A DNA stretch of 64,000 bases from JACKCD01 sp041390905 (lineage in GTDB: Bacteria; Chloroflexota; Anaerolineae; Promineifilales; Promineifilaceae): contig JAWKPA010000014.1 of NCBI GenBank assembly GCA_041390905.1, forward strand, positions 558,001 to 622,000. The letters run 5' to 3'. Of the stretch, positions 1 to 8,316 are shown piece after piece. Both the position numbers and the translations under genes were made by a program. The notes under the pieces are model-generated. The model was given only the letters and a program-made list of their open reading frames with translations. It ran no database searches and had not been told where the DNA came from. Numbering within the stretch: the first letter of the stretch is position 1; each line of letters begins with the position of its first letter.

Positions 1-1820
1 ATGGAGCCGAATTCGCGCACGTTGTTTATGTCGTCAATGTATTTGAAATCTACGATCAGGTTCATGATTTCGGCGCGGTTGCCTGCCACCAGCACGCGCA
101 CCGTCAGGTAGTCGTCGGCGGGGTCGGTGATGAACACGGTGTCGTCGAGGGTGGTGCGCCAATCTTGCTCTAGCCGTTTGCCGTTGAGTCCGAGGTAGGT
201 GAGGCGGTAGGAAACGGCCGTTCCTGCCCCGGCCCTTGCACGGAAAGCAAAGGGAAGCTGCTGGTGGGTTTCGTCCAGCAGGGCCGCATCTTCGTGTACC
301 CAGCCCGTTTCGGTGTCCACATAGCGCAAATGGACGTGTACCTGCGGGTAGCGGTCGAACGGAAAGCCGCGCACAAGCTGGGCTTCGACCTGCCGGGTTT
401 GGTACAGTTCGCGGGGGGAGAGGATGAGTAAACGGCCGTTATGTTCACGCCAACCGCTGGAAACGGCCGTTTCTGGCCCCGGCAGCGCCTCCGGCCGAAA
501 ATGCACCGTGTAGCGATAGCGCACATTGTTGCCCACCTCCGGGTTATACCACGCCGCCTTATGCACCCGCGTCTGTGCTGCATCCAGCAAAAACGACCAG
601 CTCACCGGGAACGTTTCCGGCTCCGCCTCCGGCAGCAGCCCGTAGTAAACATCGGTGCTGATGGCGTGAATGCCGTCTGTGGCAAAATCGGCGTTGGCCG
701 AAATGTCAAACCCCAGCTCCTCCCACATCGCGTCCTTGCCGTCCACCACCGTCACCACGTCGTCGCGGGTCAGGTTGTAATCCTCAAAAAAGAGGCTCAG
801 GTGGGCCTGCGGGGCGATGTGGCGCGAGACCGCCTTGAGCATGGTGTAATCCACCGCCAGCGACCGCACCTGCGTCATGTTCAGCTCCAGCCGTGAATAG
901 CCCGCGCTCGGCCAATGGTGAATCAGGTTCACAATTTGCCGCGCCGTCTGTAGCCCTTCCATCGCCCCGCCGTCGGTGTCAAGCTGGTTGGGATTGGTGA
1001 CGGGTTTGAAGAATTTCTCCAGCACAAACTCTTCCAGCTCTTTCCGCACTGCCTTGAACTCCGCTTCCATCCCTTCCTCATCCACCCCTTCCAGCGAGGC
1101 GGTGAAGGTGATGAGCTGTTTTTCTTCCAGTTCGTCAATAATTTCGGCGGTGTTGATGGAGACAAACACCAGGTCAACGGCATATTTTTCGCTGATGTGG
1201 TGGTACACCTGCTCCCAGTCGGCCTCCACGTGAACGTTAAACGCCCGCTGCAGACCCACATATTCCAGGTCGTAGATCACCCCGGCGGGGATGAACCCTT
1301 CAAACGCCCCCAGCATCAGCGCCGCCGCCTTTTTACTGAGCATGGCGCTAAAGATGGCGCGGTTTTCGCCGTAGAGCGAGGGAACGCCGCTGCTTTCGAG
1401 CATTGGAACCCATTTCGAGACGGGTTCTGCGGCCGGTTCTTCGCCCTCAGCGGGGGGCGGCTGGGTCACTTTGTCCAAAAACATCAGCCGCACGCTGCCG
1501 CTGCGGTAGGGCAGGGGTGCCAACCGGGGGGGCTGATCCAGCGACAGGTCATCCTGGATTTTTTGCGCCACTTTGTTAAGCGTCGCTTCCGGCCACGCCA
1601 GGCTGGTATCGAACACTAGAAACCCGGCGGCGTGTTCCTCTTCCGGCGGCACTTCGTCCAGATTTTCGCGGAAGATGAGCAGCCGTATGGCCGGACGGCC
1701 GTTTTCGTCCACGGCCAACTTGGGTCTATTTGGTAAGTAATAAAACTGGCGCGGGTCATGGTAGTCGGCCATCACCGGCACGCCTTCGTATAGATAGTAG
1801 GGAGGGTGGAGGTATAACAT
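1..1820 (-). CDS. Large repeat-module protein, paralog 1 (3' end outside window)
   Basis: An open minus-strand frame runs from ATG at 1820 to the window edge without a stop, giving about 606 residues with the C-terminus missing. The N-terminus (MLYLHPPYYLYEGVPVM) and the stretch at residues 20-75 (tyrosine-rich, then a beta-like VDENGRP turn and GFLVFDTS) match the N-terminal module of the next two genes. The last visible residues (VDFKYIDDINNVREF) match the repeat unit of the 4699-7287 gene (VDLDYLDEVNNVHHV). There is no signal peptide or membrane segment. Three AACGGCCGTT copies lie in the C-terminal half and encode Thr-Ala-Val or Asn-Gly-Arg. Function unknown. It is the most downstream visible member of a six-gene minus-strand row. 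Confidence 0.85.
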   Translation of the reverse strand, partial: MLYLHPPYYLYEGVPVMADYHDPRQFYYLPNRPKLAVDENGRPAIRLLIFRENLDEVPPEEEHAAGFLVFDTSLAWPEATLNKVAQKIQDDLSLDQPPRLAPLPYRSGSVRLMFLDKVTQPPPAEGEEPAAEPVSKWVPMLESSGVPSLYGENRAIFSAMLSKKAAALMLGAFEGFIPAGVIYDLEYVGLQRAFNVHVEADWEQVYHHISEKYAVDLVFVSINTAEIIDELEEKQLITFTASLEGVDEEGMEAEFKAVRKELEEFVLEKFFKPVTNPNQLDTDGGAMEGLQTARQIVNLIHHWPSAGYSRLELNMTQVRSLAVDYTMLKAVSRHIAPQAHLSLFFEDYNLTRDDVVTVVDGKDAMWEELGFDISANADFATDGIHAISTDVYYGLLPEAEPETFPVSWSFLLDAAQTRVHKAAWYNPEVGNNVRYRYTVHFRPEALPGPETAVSSGWREHNGRLLILSPRELYQTRQVEAQLVRGFPFDRYPQVHVHLRYVDTETGWVHEDAALLDETHQQLPFAFRARAGAGTAVSYRLTYLGLNGKRLEQDWRTTLDDTVFITDPADDYLTVRVLVAGNRAEIMNLIVDFKYIDDINNVREFGS

Positions 1821-1832
1821 GGTTGTTCCTTC

Positions 1833-1910
1833 TGGAGATTAGAGATTGGAGATTGGTGATTGGTGAAGGTTCACAATCTCCAATCTCCAATTCTCCAATC
1901 TCCAATTATC
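1833..1910. repeat. AGATTGG-type heptamer repeat hairpin
   Basis: Several AGATTGG/AGATTAG units are followed after a short spacer by CCAATCT units, so the two halves can pair as a long imperfect hairpin. It fills the gap between two minus-strand paralogs, and its edge touches the stop codon of the upstream gene (1910-1912). The hairpin could act as a terminator or processing site. No T-run is evident. Confidence 0.85.
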
Positions 1911-4585
1911 TACGCCCCATTGACATAACGCGGAATAATCACCCGCTTTTTATCCAGCGTTACCGGTTCGCGGTTGATGACGGTGCCATCGGGCAGGTAG
2001 TAGCCGACGGTGAGGGTGTATTGGTCGGGGGAGTCGGCAAAGATGGGGAACTGGATTTGCTGGTCGGTGGGGCTGGTGAAGATGAGGGTGTCTGCAAAGT
2101 CAAGGCCGTGGGCTGGGTCTTCGTAATCAAAGGCAACTTCCACCACCGGGGTTGCGGCAAAGTCGAGCAGCTTGGGAATAAAGGTGCAGTTGATTTCGGG
2201 AACGAGCAGGCGCGGGATGATGAGTGCCGTTTCGTCGCTGGTTTGCTGGGGCAGGGTGATGGAACGGCCGTCTACCGTATGATACGTAATTTCATAGCTG
2301 TACTCATTGCGCGTTGCCGCCGCCAGCGGGAAGCTCCAGCTTGCCTGCTGTCCGCTGGTAAAGGTAAACGTCTCTACCTTATGGATGTTGCCCACTGCGT
2401 CGTGATAGCGCAGCGTGCATTCCACTACCGGCGTGGTGGCAAAATCCAGCAGATTGGGCAGCAGATTCACCCGCAGGTGTGGCACTTCTTCCACAATAAT
2501 CGGGATCGCCTGGTCGCCGTCGGCGTCGATCCATGCGCTTTGGGTGAAGGTGCCGTTTTTGAAGGTGGTCAACACCCGGTACTGGAAGTGGCGGAAGCTG
2601 GTATCTTGCAGCACCACCGCCCAGGCGCGGAACTCGTTGGCCGCCTTTAGCAGCAGCGCTTCGTCGGCGTTGTAGCCCGTGGTGGGGTCCTGGTAGCGCA
2701 GGCTGATGACCGATTGCACCACGTTGTCCCAGCTTCCGGCCGGCACCAGCCGCACGTCCAGCTTGTCGTACAGCGGCGCGTTGATGAGCAACTGCCGGTT
2801 GAGCGTCTCCTGCCATTCCCCTTCAATCATCTGCCCGTCCTTGAGGAAGAAGCGGGTGCGGTATTGCACGGGGCGATCCCAATCGGTGTAGATGTAGCGG
2901 CTGTAGTTTTGCTGCTTTTGGCCGTCGGCCAGAATAAAGGTGGTTGCCTCTTCGTCCACGCCAGAGCCGGGGTCGCGGTAGCTGATTTCCACCTGCACCT
3001 GCTCGACGGTGTGGGCAAAGTCAATGTTGCCCGCCAGCAAGTTGATGGCGATTTTGCCGGGGTCGGCGACGGTGAGATTGAGGTGGGGGCTGGTTTCGCG
3101 GAACCAGCGGCTGAAGCGGTCGGGTTCGCGGCCGTGGAAGGCGACGCGCCAGCGGTATTGGTATTCCCGCTTGCTGCCGATGAGGCTGGGATCCCAGGAG
3201 CCGGTATGGTTGTCTTTGGTGAAGGTGAAGGTTTCGACCTTTTCCACGAGCTGGTTGTTTTCGTCGCGGCCGCTGTAGTTGATTTGGCATTCGATAAAGG
3301 CGATGGGTTCGTTGTCCCAGTCGGCAAAGGCGGTGACGCTGAGGCCGAGCGTTTTGAAGAAGTCGTCGTCCAAATCTACGACGCGGACGTATTTTTTCAT
3401 TTCGGCGGCGGAGAGGTCGCTGAAAAACGCCTGCATGGTTCCCTGGGGGTTGACTTTCCACTCGACGATGCTGGTCATTTCTTCGTCGTAGTTGATGGAG
3501 ACTTGGCTGTAATCTACTTCGGTTTTGATGTAGTAGATGTCTTTTTCGCTGTTGACAAAATCGGCCGTTGGGTCGTCGGTGTCGGCCGGCGGGGCTTCTT
3601 TCTTTTGGAAGAAGCTGTCCTTGATCATGTCCTGCACCAGCTTCATCGCCGTGGCGCGGATTTGCTGCACAAAGTCGTCGTCGAGGGAGAGGGTGCCGGT
3701 GTCGAAGCGGACTTTGATGAGGCCAGCGTCAATTGCCATGCCAAGCTGGGTTTCGTAATGGCTCATGTCGTCTTCGCTGCAATCGTGGCCGTCGTAGTCG
3801 TGGTCAACTTCCTTAAGGGCGGCGTGGAGGCTGCGGCTGTCGGCTTCGATCATCAGGCGCACGGGGGGAATCCGTGCCCAGAATTTGAGTTCGTAAACGA
3901 CCTGGATCGGGGTGAGGTCGGTGGCTCCGCTGCCGTCGGGGTTGACGAGGGTGCGCTCCATGAAGGTGGCCCCGGCCTCGGTGAGATCCATGTTGACGGC
4001 GGCGGTGTTGTTGCCCACCAGCGACAGGGGGCCGTCGGTGACGCGGTGGCTGACGAGGGCTTCGCTTTGGGGGGCGGAAACGGAGAATTTGCCGTCGGTC
4101 CAGGTGGGGTAGTCAATGATGACCTTGGGCGGCTGGTCGCCGGGAGGGGCTTCGGGAACATCAATAGGCAGGCCGAGACGCACGTCGTCAACGGAGAGGG
4201 CGTTTTCATGTTTGCCGGGGTGGTGGCTCCAGACGCGGTAGCCGCGCACGTCCTTGCCTGCGTTTTCGGCAATGGATTTGAGCATGTTCCAATCCTGGTC
4301 AACGCGCTGCTGTAGCCGCTGTTTGATTTGTACCACATTGCCATCGGGGATGGAGAGGGCAACGTCGAAGGCGAGATAGCCGCCGCCGCGTGGCAGGTCG
4401 GGGTTTTCTTCGCGGTCTTGGTCGCCAAAGGCGTATTTGATGAGCAGGAAGACGGGGTTGCCGTTGACATCCTTGCGAACGGAGGGTACGTCGGGGATGA
4501 GATAGAATTTCCAGAACATGGAGTCGTCCTGGTAGGCGGTTACGCCAAATTCGGGGAAATATTCGTAGGCTGGTACTTTTAACAT
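1910..4585 (-). CDS. Large repeat-module protein, paralog 2
   Basis: About 891 residues from ATG 4585, which has GAGG eight bases upstream. An earlier in-frame ATG at 4687 would translate the intergenic AGATTGG repeat and is unlikely. The N-terminal module (MLKVPAYEYFPEFG, then FWKFYLIPDVPSVR, GNPVFLLIKYAF and PRGGGYLAFDV) is shared with the 4699-7287 gene. The C-terminal half holds four or five tandem repeats of about 85-90 residues with the pattern L.DFA.TPVVE...Y.D followed by ETFTFTS and a Tyr-rich strand, suggesting beta-sandwich (Ig-like) domains. No signal peptide, membrane helix or catalytic motif is evident. Function unknown. It has no perfect copy of the palindrome AACGGCCGTT, unlike its neighbours. 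Confidence 0.88.
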   Translation of the reverse strand: MLKVPAYEYFPEFGVTAYQDDSMFWKFYLIPDVPSVRKDVNGNPVFLLIKYAFGDQDREENPDLPRGGGYLAFDVALSIPDGNVVQIKQRLQQRVDQDWNMLKSIAENAGKDVRGYRVWSHHPGKHENALSVDDVRLGLPIDVPEAPPGDQPPKVIIDYPTWTDGKFSVSAPQSEALVSHRVTDGPLSLVGNNTAAVNMDLTEAGATFMERTLVNPDGSGATDLTPIQVVYELKFWARIPPVRLMIEADSRSLHAALKEVDHDYDGHDCSEDDMSHYETQLGMAIDAGLIKVRFDTGTLSLDDDFVQQIRATAMKLVQDMIKDSFFQKKEAPPADTDDPTADFVNSEKDIYYIKTEVDYSQVSINYDEEMTSIVEWKVNPQGTMQAFFSDLSAAEMKKYVRVVDLDDDFFKTLGLSVTAFADWDNEPIAFIECQINYSGRDENNQLVEKVETFTFTKDNHTGSWDPSLIGSKREYQYRWRVAFHGREPDRFSRWFRETSPHLNLTVADPGKIAINLLAGNIDFAHTVEQVQVEISYRDPGSGVDEEATTFILADGQKQQNYSRYIYTDWDRPVQYRTRFFLKDGQMIEGEWQETLNRQLLINAPLYDKLDVRLVPAGSWDNVVQSVISLRYQDPTTGYNADEALLLKAANEFRAWAVVLQDTSFRHFQYRVLTTFKNGTFTQSAWIDADGDQAIPIIVEEVPHLRVNLLPNLLDFATTPVVECTLRYHDAVGNIHKVETFTFTSGQQASWSFPLAAATRNEYSYEITYHTVDGRSITLPQQTSDETALIIPRLLVPEINCTFIPKLLDFAATPVVEVAFDYEDPAHGLDFADTLIFTSPTDQQIQFPIFADSPDQYTLTVGYYLPDGTVINREPVTLDKKRVIIPRYVNGA

Positions 4586-4623
4586 GGTTTTACCTCGCTT
4601 GAAAAAACATCCTTTAATTTTTG

Positions 4624-4690
4624 GGGATTGGTTGATTGGAGATTGGAGATTGGAGATTAATGAAGGATCGCAATCTCCAATCTCCAACCT
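4624..4690. repeat. AGATTGG-type heptamer repeat hairpin
   Basis: Four AGATTGG-like units are followed by CAATCTCCAATCTCC, the inverted half. It has the same design as the copy at 1833-1910 and again separates two paralogous genes. Confidence 0.85.
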
Positions 4691-4698
4691 CTACTCTC

Positions 4699-7287
4699 CT
4701 ATTGGTATCTGGGAATGATGACACGCGGCATGGGCTGGGTTTGGGTGGGTTGGCGGTGTTCCTGGCCGTCGGCGGTGTAGTAGGTGAGGGTGTAGCTGAA
4801 ATGTTTGCGGTTGGTGTCTTTGACGGGGATGACCCAGGTTTGGCTGTTAACGGCCGTAAATGTCACCGCACCGACATGATGGACATTGTTCACCTCATCC
4901 AGATAATCCAGATCCACCACCACGATGGGCGTGGCCGTGAAGTCCACCAACTGCGCCATCAGCGTGACCGTCAGGTTGCCAGCTTCCGGGGGACGGTAGG
5001 GGGGCAAAATAACGGCCGTATCTTGCTCCACCATCTCCGGCAGCAGCACCGGCCCGTTGTTGTTGGGATAGTGGGTAATCTGGTAGCGGTACTCCACCGG
5101 AGCGGCATCGGGGGTGGCGACGCGCCACGTTTGCGCCTCCTTGCTGCGGAAAACAAAGGTTTCGCTGGCCTGTACCCCGGCGGCGGCGTAGTTGAGGGTG
5201 ATTTCGGTGATGGGTGAGGTGGCGAAGTCGAGACGGTCGGGCAGCAGCTGTACCTTGAGGCCGGGCTGGGCTTTGATTTCGATGGGGATGGTGGCTTCGC
5301 CGTCGTTGAAGAGCCAGGGGGTTTGGGAAAAACGGCCGTTTTTGAAACTAGCCGACACCCGGTAGCTGTAGCGCGTATTGCTCTTGTCGCGCAGCACCAC
5401 CTGCCAGGTGCGGAACTCATCCCGGCTTTTCAAAATCAGGCTTTCCTCCACCGTGTACTGGTTGGCAAAATCCTGATAGCGCAAATCCACCACCGCCTGC
5501 GTCAGCTCCTCCCAGCCATTGCCCGTCGGCAGCAGCCGCACCCGCAGCAGGTCGGTAAACGGCTGGTTGATGAGCAACTGCTGGTTCACCGTCGTCTGCC
5601 ACGCCCCATCCTCAATCACCTCGCCTGACTTCATGACAAAGCGGCGTTTGAACTGCACTGGCTGGGTGGGGAAGGTGTAGATCAGCCGCTCGTAGCTGGC
5701 TTCGCGGCGGGTGGCCTGGAGCGAAACGGTGTGTTCCTGCCGCGCTACGGCTGCGGCTACATCCTCATACGCCAGCGTCACCTGCACGTTTTCCACCAGT
5801 TGCTCAAAGTCAATGTACCCTGCCTGCACCGCCAGCCGCACCCGGCCGGGGGTGGGGATGGAAATGTTGAGGTCGGGCGAGCTGCTGCTGACCCATTCGG
5901 TATATGGCCCAAAGCCGTGGTCGCGGAAGCTGACGCGGTAGCGGTAGTCGTAGTCGCGGGCATCGCCAATCAGGCTGGGGTTCCACGTTTGCGGCTCGAT
6001 GCTGGTGAAGGTAAAGGTTTGGTGCTTTTCCTGCGGGTCGCCGTTTTCATCCACCCCTTTGTAGCGCACGTCCACTTCCACCAAATCGAGGGCCGCGTCG
6101 CCATAGTCGGCAATGGCGCGAACTTCCAGCCCCAGATGCTTGAAAAAGTCGTCGTCGAGGTCAACGGTGCGGACATATTGCTTGAGCTGCTCGCCGCTCA
6201 TACCCCGGAAGAAGGTGGAGAGGGTGGCTTGGGGATGCACCGGCCATTCGACAACGCTGCTTTGCTCCAAATGCAGCTCAATTGTCATTTTGGCGGAGTC
6301 GTACTGCTGCAAATAGAATTTTTTATCGCTTTTGCTGCGCCCGGTGGCGGTATCGGCCAGGTTGCCATCGTCGGTGCCGGGGCCTTCGCCCAGCGGCGGC
6401 TGGTCGGTGAAGAAGCTGGACTCAATCATCTGCTGCACCATGTCGAGGGCGTATTCGCGCAGCGACTCCATTGTGTCTTCGCTGAGGGTGCCGGAGCCGT
6501 TGTCAATTTGCACCTCAATCAGCCCGGCCATCTGGGCGGTGCGGGTGTCAATGTCGGTGTAGGCGAAGTCGTAGGTGGTGCAGTGGTCGGTGCCTTCGCC
6601 GTCCATGATTTTGCGGACATGCTCATGGATTTTTTCCGAGTCGGCGCTGATGTGGATGCTGGCTTTGGGCAGCCGCGCCCAGAAGGAGAGGTCGTATTTG
6701 ACCTGCACCGGGGTGAGGTCGCTGCCGCTGTGGCCGTCGTCGCCCACCAGCACCCGCTGCATGAAGGTGGCGCCTTCGTGGGTCAGATCCATGCTGAAAA
6801 CGGCGATGTTGCCGGAGAGCAGGGAGGGTGCGCCGCTGGCGACGCGGTGGCTGACGAGCATTTCGGACTGCGGTGCGTCCATGGAGACGGTGCCGGCCGT
6901 CCAGGTGGGTGCGCCAAATTCGACGGCGGGGGGTTCGGTGGTGTTGGCAACGCCGGGCAGTGCTTTTTCGGCGGCGGTGCCGTTTTGCAGCCGCGTCCAT
7001 TCCTGGTTGACCCATTCTTGCAGCTCGGTGCGGACGGTTTCCAGCACGGAGGTGGGAACGTCAAACTGGATGTCGAAGTTGAGGTAGCCGCCGCCGGGGG
7101 GCAGCTTGGGGTTGCTTTCCCGATCCTGGTCGGAGAAGGCGTATTTTGCCATGAAGAAGACGGGGTTGCCGTTTTTGTCAAGACGGACGCTGGGGTAGGC
7201 GTAGATGGGGTAGAACTTGTACCACACAGCGTCGTCGCGGAAGAGGGTGGTGTCGGCGATGGTGCGGAAGGCGGGGACTGTTAGCAT
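4699..7287 (-). CDS. Large repeat-module protein, paralog 3
   Basis: 862 residues from ATG 7287, with GGAG nine bases upstream. The N-terminal module is very close to paralog 2: YKFYPIYAYPSVR, GNPVFFMAKYAFSDQDRE, PPGGGYLNFDIQF. Both also share a middle segment with LDDDFFKHLG (LDDDFFKTLG in paralog 2) and a C-terminal array of about 85-residue beta-rich repeats (DFTATPIVVVDLDYLDEVNN type). The two genes therefore arose by duplication. There is no signal peptide or transmembrane helix. One perfect palindrome (5331) reads Asn-Gly-Arg in a repeat loop. Function unknown. Conserved order and orientation suggest co-expression with the neighbours. Confidence 0.88.
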   Translation of the reverse strand: MLTVPAFRTIADTTLFRDDAVWYKFYPIYAYPSVRLDKNGNPVFFMAKYAFSDQDRESNPKLPPGGGYLNFDIQFDVPTSVLETVRTELQEWVNQEWTRLQNGTAAEKALPGVANTTEPPAVEFGAPTWTAGTVSMDAPQSEMLVSHRVASGAPSLLSGNIAVFSMDLTHEGATFMQRVLVGDDGHSGSDLTPVQVKYDLSFWARLPKASIHISADSEKIHEHVRKIMDGEGTDHCTTYDFAYTDIDTRTAQMAGLIEVQIDNGSGTLSEDTMESLREYALDMVQQMIESSFFTDQPPLGEGPGTDDGNLADTATGRSKSDKKFYLQQYDSAKMTIELHLEQSSVVEWPVHPQATLSTFFRGMSGEQLKQYVRTVDLDDDFFKHLGLEVRAIADYGDAALDLVEVDVRYKGVDENGDPQEKHQTFTFTSIEPQTWNPSLIGDARDYDYRYRVSFRDHGFGPYTEWVSSSSPDLNISIPTPGRVRLAVQAGYIDFEQLVENVQVTLAYEDVAAAVARQEHTVSLQATRREASYERLIYTFPTQPVQFKRRFVMKSGEVIEDGAWQTTVNQQLLINQPFTDLLRVRLLPTGNGWEELTQAVVDLRYQDFANQYTVEESLILKSRDEFRTWQVVLRDKSNTRYSYRVSASFKNGRFSQTPWLFNDGEATIPIEIKAQPGLKVQLLPDRLDFATSPITEITLNYAAAGVQASETFVFRSKEAQTWRVATPDAAPVEYRYQITHYPNNNGPVLLPEMVEQDTAVILPPYRPPEAGNLTVTLMAQLVDFTATPIVVVDLDYLDEVNNVHHVGAVTFTAVNSQTWVIPVKDTNRKHFSYTLTYYTADGQEHRQPTQTQPMPRVIIPRYQ

Positions 7288-7308
7288 GGGTTTGTACTCC
7301 GTTTTTTT

Positions 7309-7380
7309 GGTTATTGGTTATTGGTTATTGGTGAGGTTACTGATAACCAATAACCAATAACTAATAACTGTTTACTGATT
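7309..7380. repeat. ATTGGTT/AACCAAT repeat hairpin
   Basis: Three TTATTGG units, a short spacer with GTGAGGTTACTG, then AACCAATAACCAATAACTAATAA form the inverted half. It fills the gap between two minus-strand genes and covers the 3' end of the upstream gene, whose stop is at 7372. Confidence 0.85.
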
Positions 7381-8217
7381 TACCAATAAAGATTCCTGTA
7401 CGAGGGGCGCGGAAACGGCCGTTCCTCGCGTCCGAATAACACGCATGGCGTGCAGGGGCATGGGCTGGTTGGGCGGCCAGGTGAGCGTCCAATCAATGGG
7501 GCTGGGGGCGAACTGCTCGATGGCGGCGGCGGGGGCGGCGAGGCTGGTGCGGGCGGCGGTGGCGAGGCGGCTGGCCCATTCCAGCAGGGCCAGGTCGCGC
7601 AGTTCGCTGAGGGCGTTGAGGGTCACGTCGCTGGCATCCACCAGCAGGGTGAGCAGTTGGCGGCGCAGCAGTTCGCGCAGGGTGGGCAGCAGCACGTCGG
7701 CCAGGGTGGTGGCCCAGCTTATGCGGTCGCCAGTTGGCAGTTGGCTGATGAAGTCGGCGGCGATGTCGGGGGCGGTGGATTGCCCACGCACCCCTGCGCC
7801 CGTTAGCTGTGCCTGTGCCGTCAGTTCAGCGGCGATGACGATGGGCTGCCCCATCATGGCGGCGGGCAGTTCGCCACCGAGAACGACGTTGTGGCTGCCG
7901 TAGCCAGCGGTGCGGCCGTGGGCGATCATGCGGACGCGGCCGTTGTGCTGCCCCCAGGCGAAAACGGGGCTGACGTTCCAGGGGACGGGATGGAGGTAGC
8001 CACCCAGCCGCTGCCCGGCGGCTTGCAATTGCTGGGGGTCGGCGCCGAAGCGGATTTCGCTGACGAGGTAGGCGGCGGCGGTGGGGGTGGAAAGCCAGCG
8101 AACGGCCGTATTGCCGTTGTCGGGTGCGGGTGCGTCGAGGTAGAAGCGGTTTTTGTCGTGGCTGTCGCGGTAAACGGCCGTTTGTTGGTGGGTGCAAAAG
8201 GTCGGTAAGGTTAGCAT
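7372..8217 (-). CDS. Short member of the repeat-module paralog row
   Basis: 281 residues from ATG 8217, preceded by AAGGAGAG at good spacing. The first 35 residues (MLTLPTFCTHQQTAVYRD, then FYLDAPAPDN) follow the N-terminal pattern of the larger paralogs, but the beta-repeat array is absent. The middle is rich in Ala, Leu and Gln, with a probable helical stretch (LPTLRELLRRQLLTLL) around residues 175-190. There is no signal peptide or known motif. Two palindrome copies encode Thr-Ala-Val at each end of the protein. Function unknown. It may be a truncated or accessory partner of its large neighbours. Confidence 0.82.
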   Translation of the reverse strand: MLTLPTFCTHQQTAVYRDSHDKNRFYLDAPAPDNGNTAVRWLSTPTAAAYLVSEIRFGADPQQLQAAGQRLGGYLHPVPWNVSPVFAWGQHNGRVRMIAHGRTAGYGSHNVVLGGELPAAMMGQPIVIAAELTAQAQLTGAGVRGQSTAPDIAADFISQLPTGDRISWATTLADVLLPTLRELLRRQLLTLLVDASDVTLNALSELRDLALLEWASRLATAARTSLAAPAAAIEQFAPSPIDWTLTWPPNQPMPLHAMRVIRTRGTAVSAPLVQESLLVNQ

Positions 8218-8233
8218 TGTCTCTCCTTGTTGC

Positions 8234-8316
8234 GGTAATTGGTGATCGGTAATCAGTAATCGGTAATCAGTAATCGGTGAACTGTTTACTGATAACTGAT
8301 AACTGATAACTGTTTA
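8234..8316. repeat. GGTAATC/ACTGATA heptamer repeat hairpin
   Basis: Units of GTAATCAGTAATCGG are followed by three ACTGATA units in inverted arrangement. The stop codon of the upstream gene (8314-8316) lies inside the repeat. Confidence 0.88.

Noticed and set aside
1833..1910. Heptamer hairpins as attenuators or riboswitches
   Set aside because: They lie mostly at 3' ends of genes, their sequence varies, and no conserved aptamer or anti-terminator arrangement is seen.
2714..4315. Long plus-strand frame of over 500 residues opposite the paralog 2 gene
   Set aside because: Antisense shadow of a G+C-rich gene; composition is Gly/Val-rich without domains, whereas the minus strand matches its paralog.
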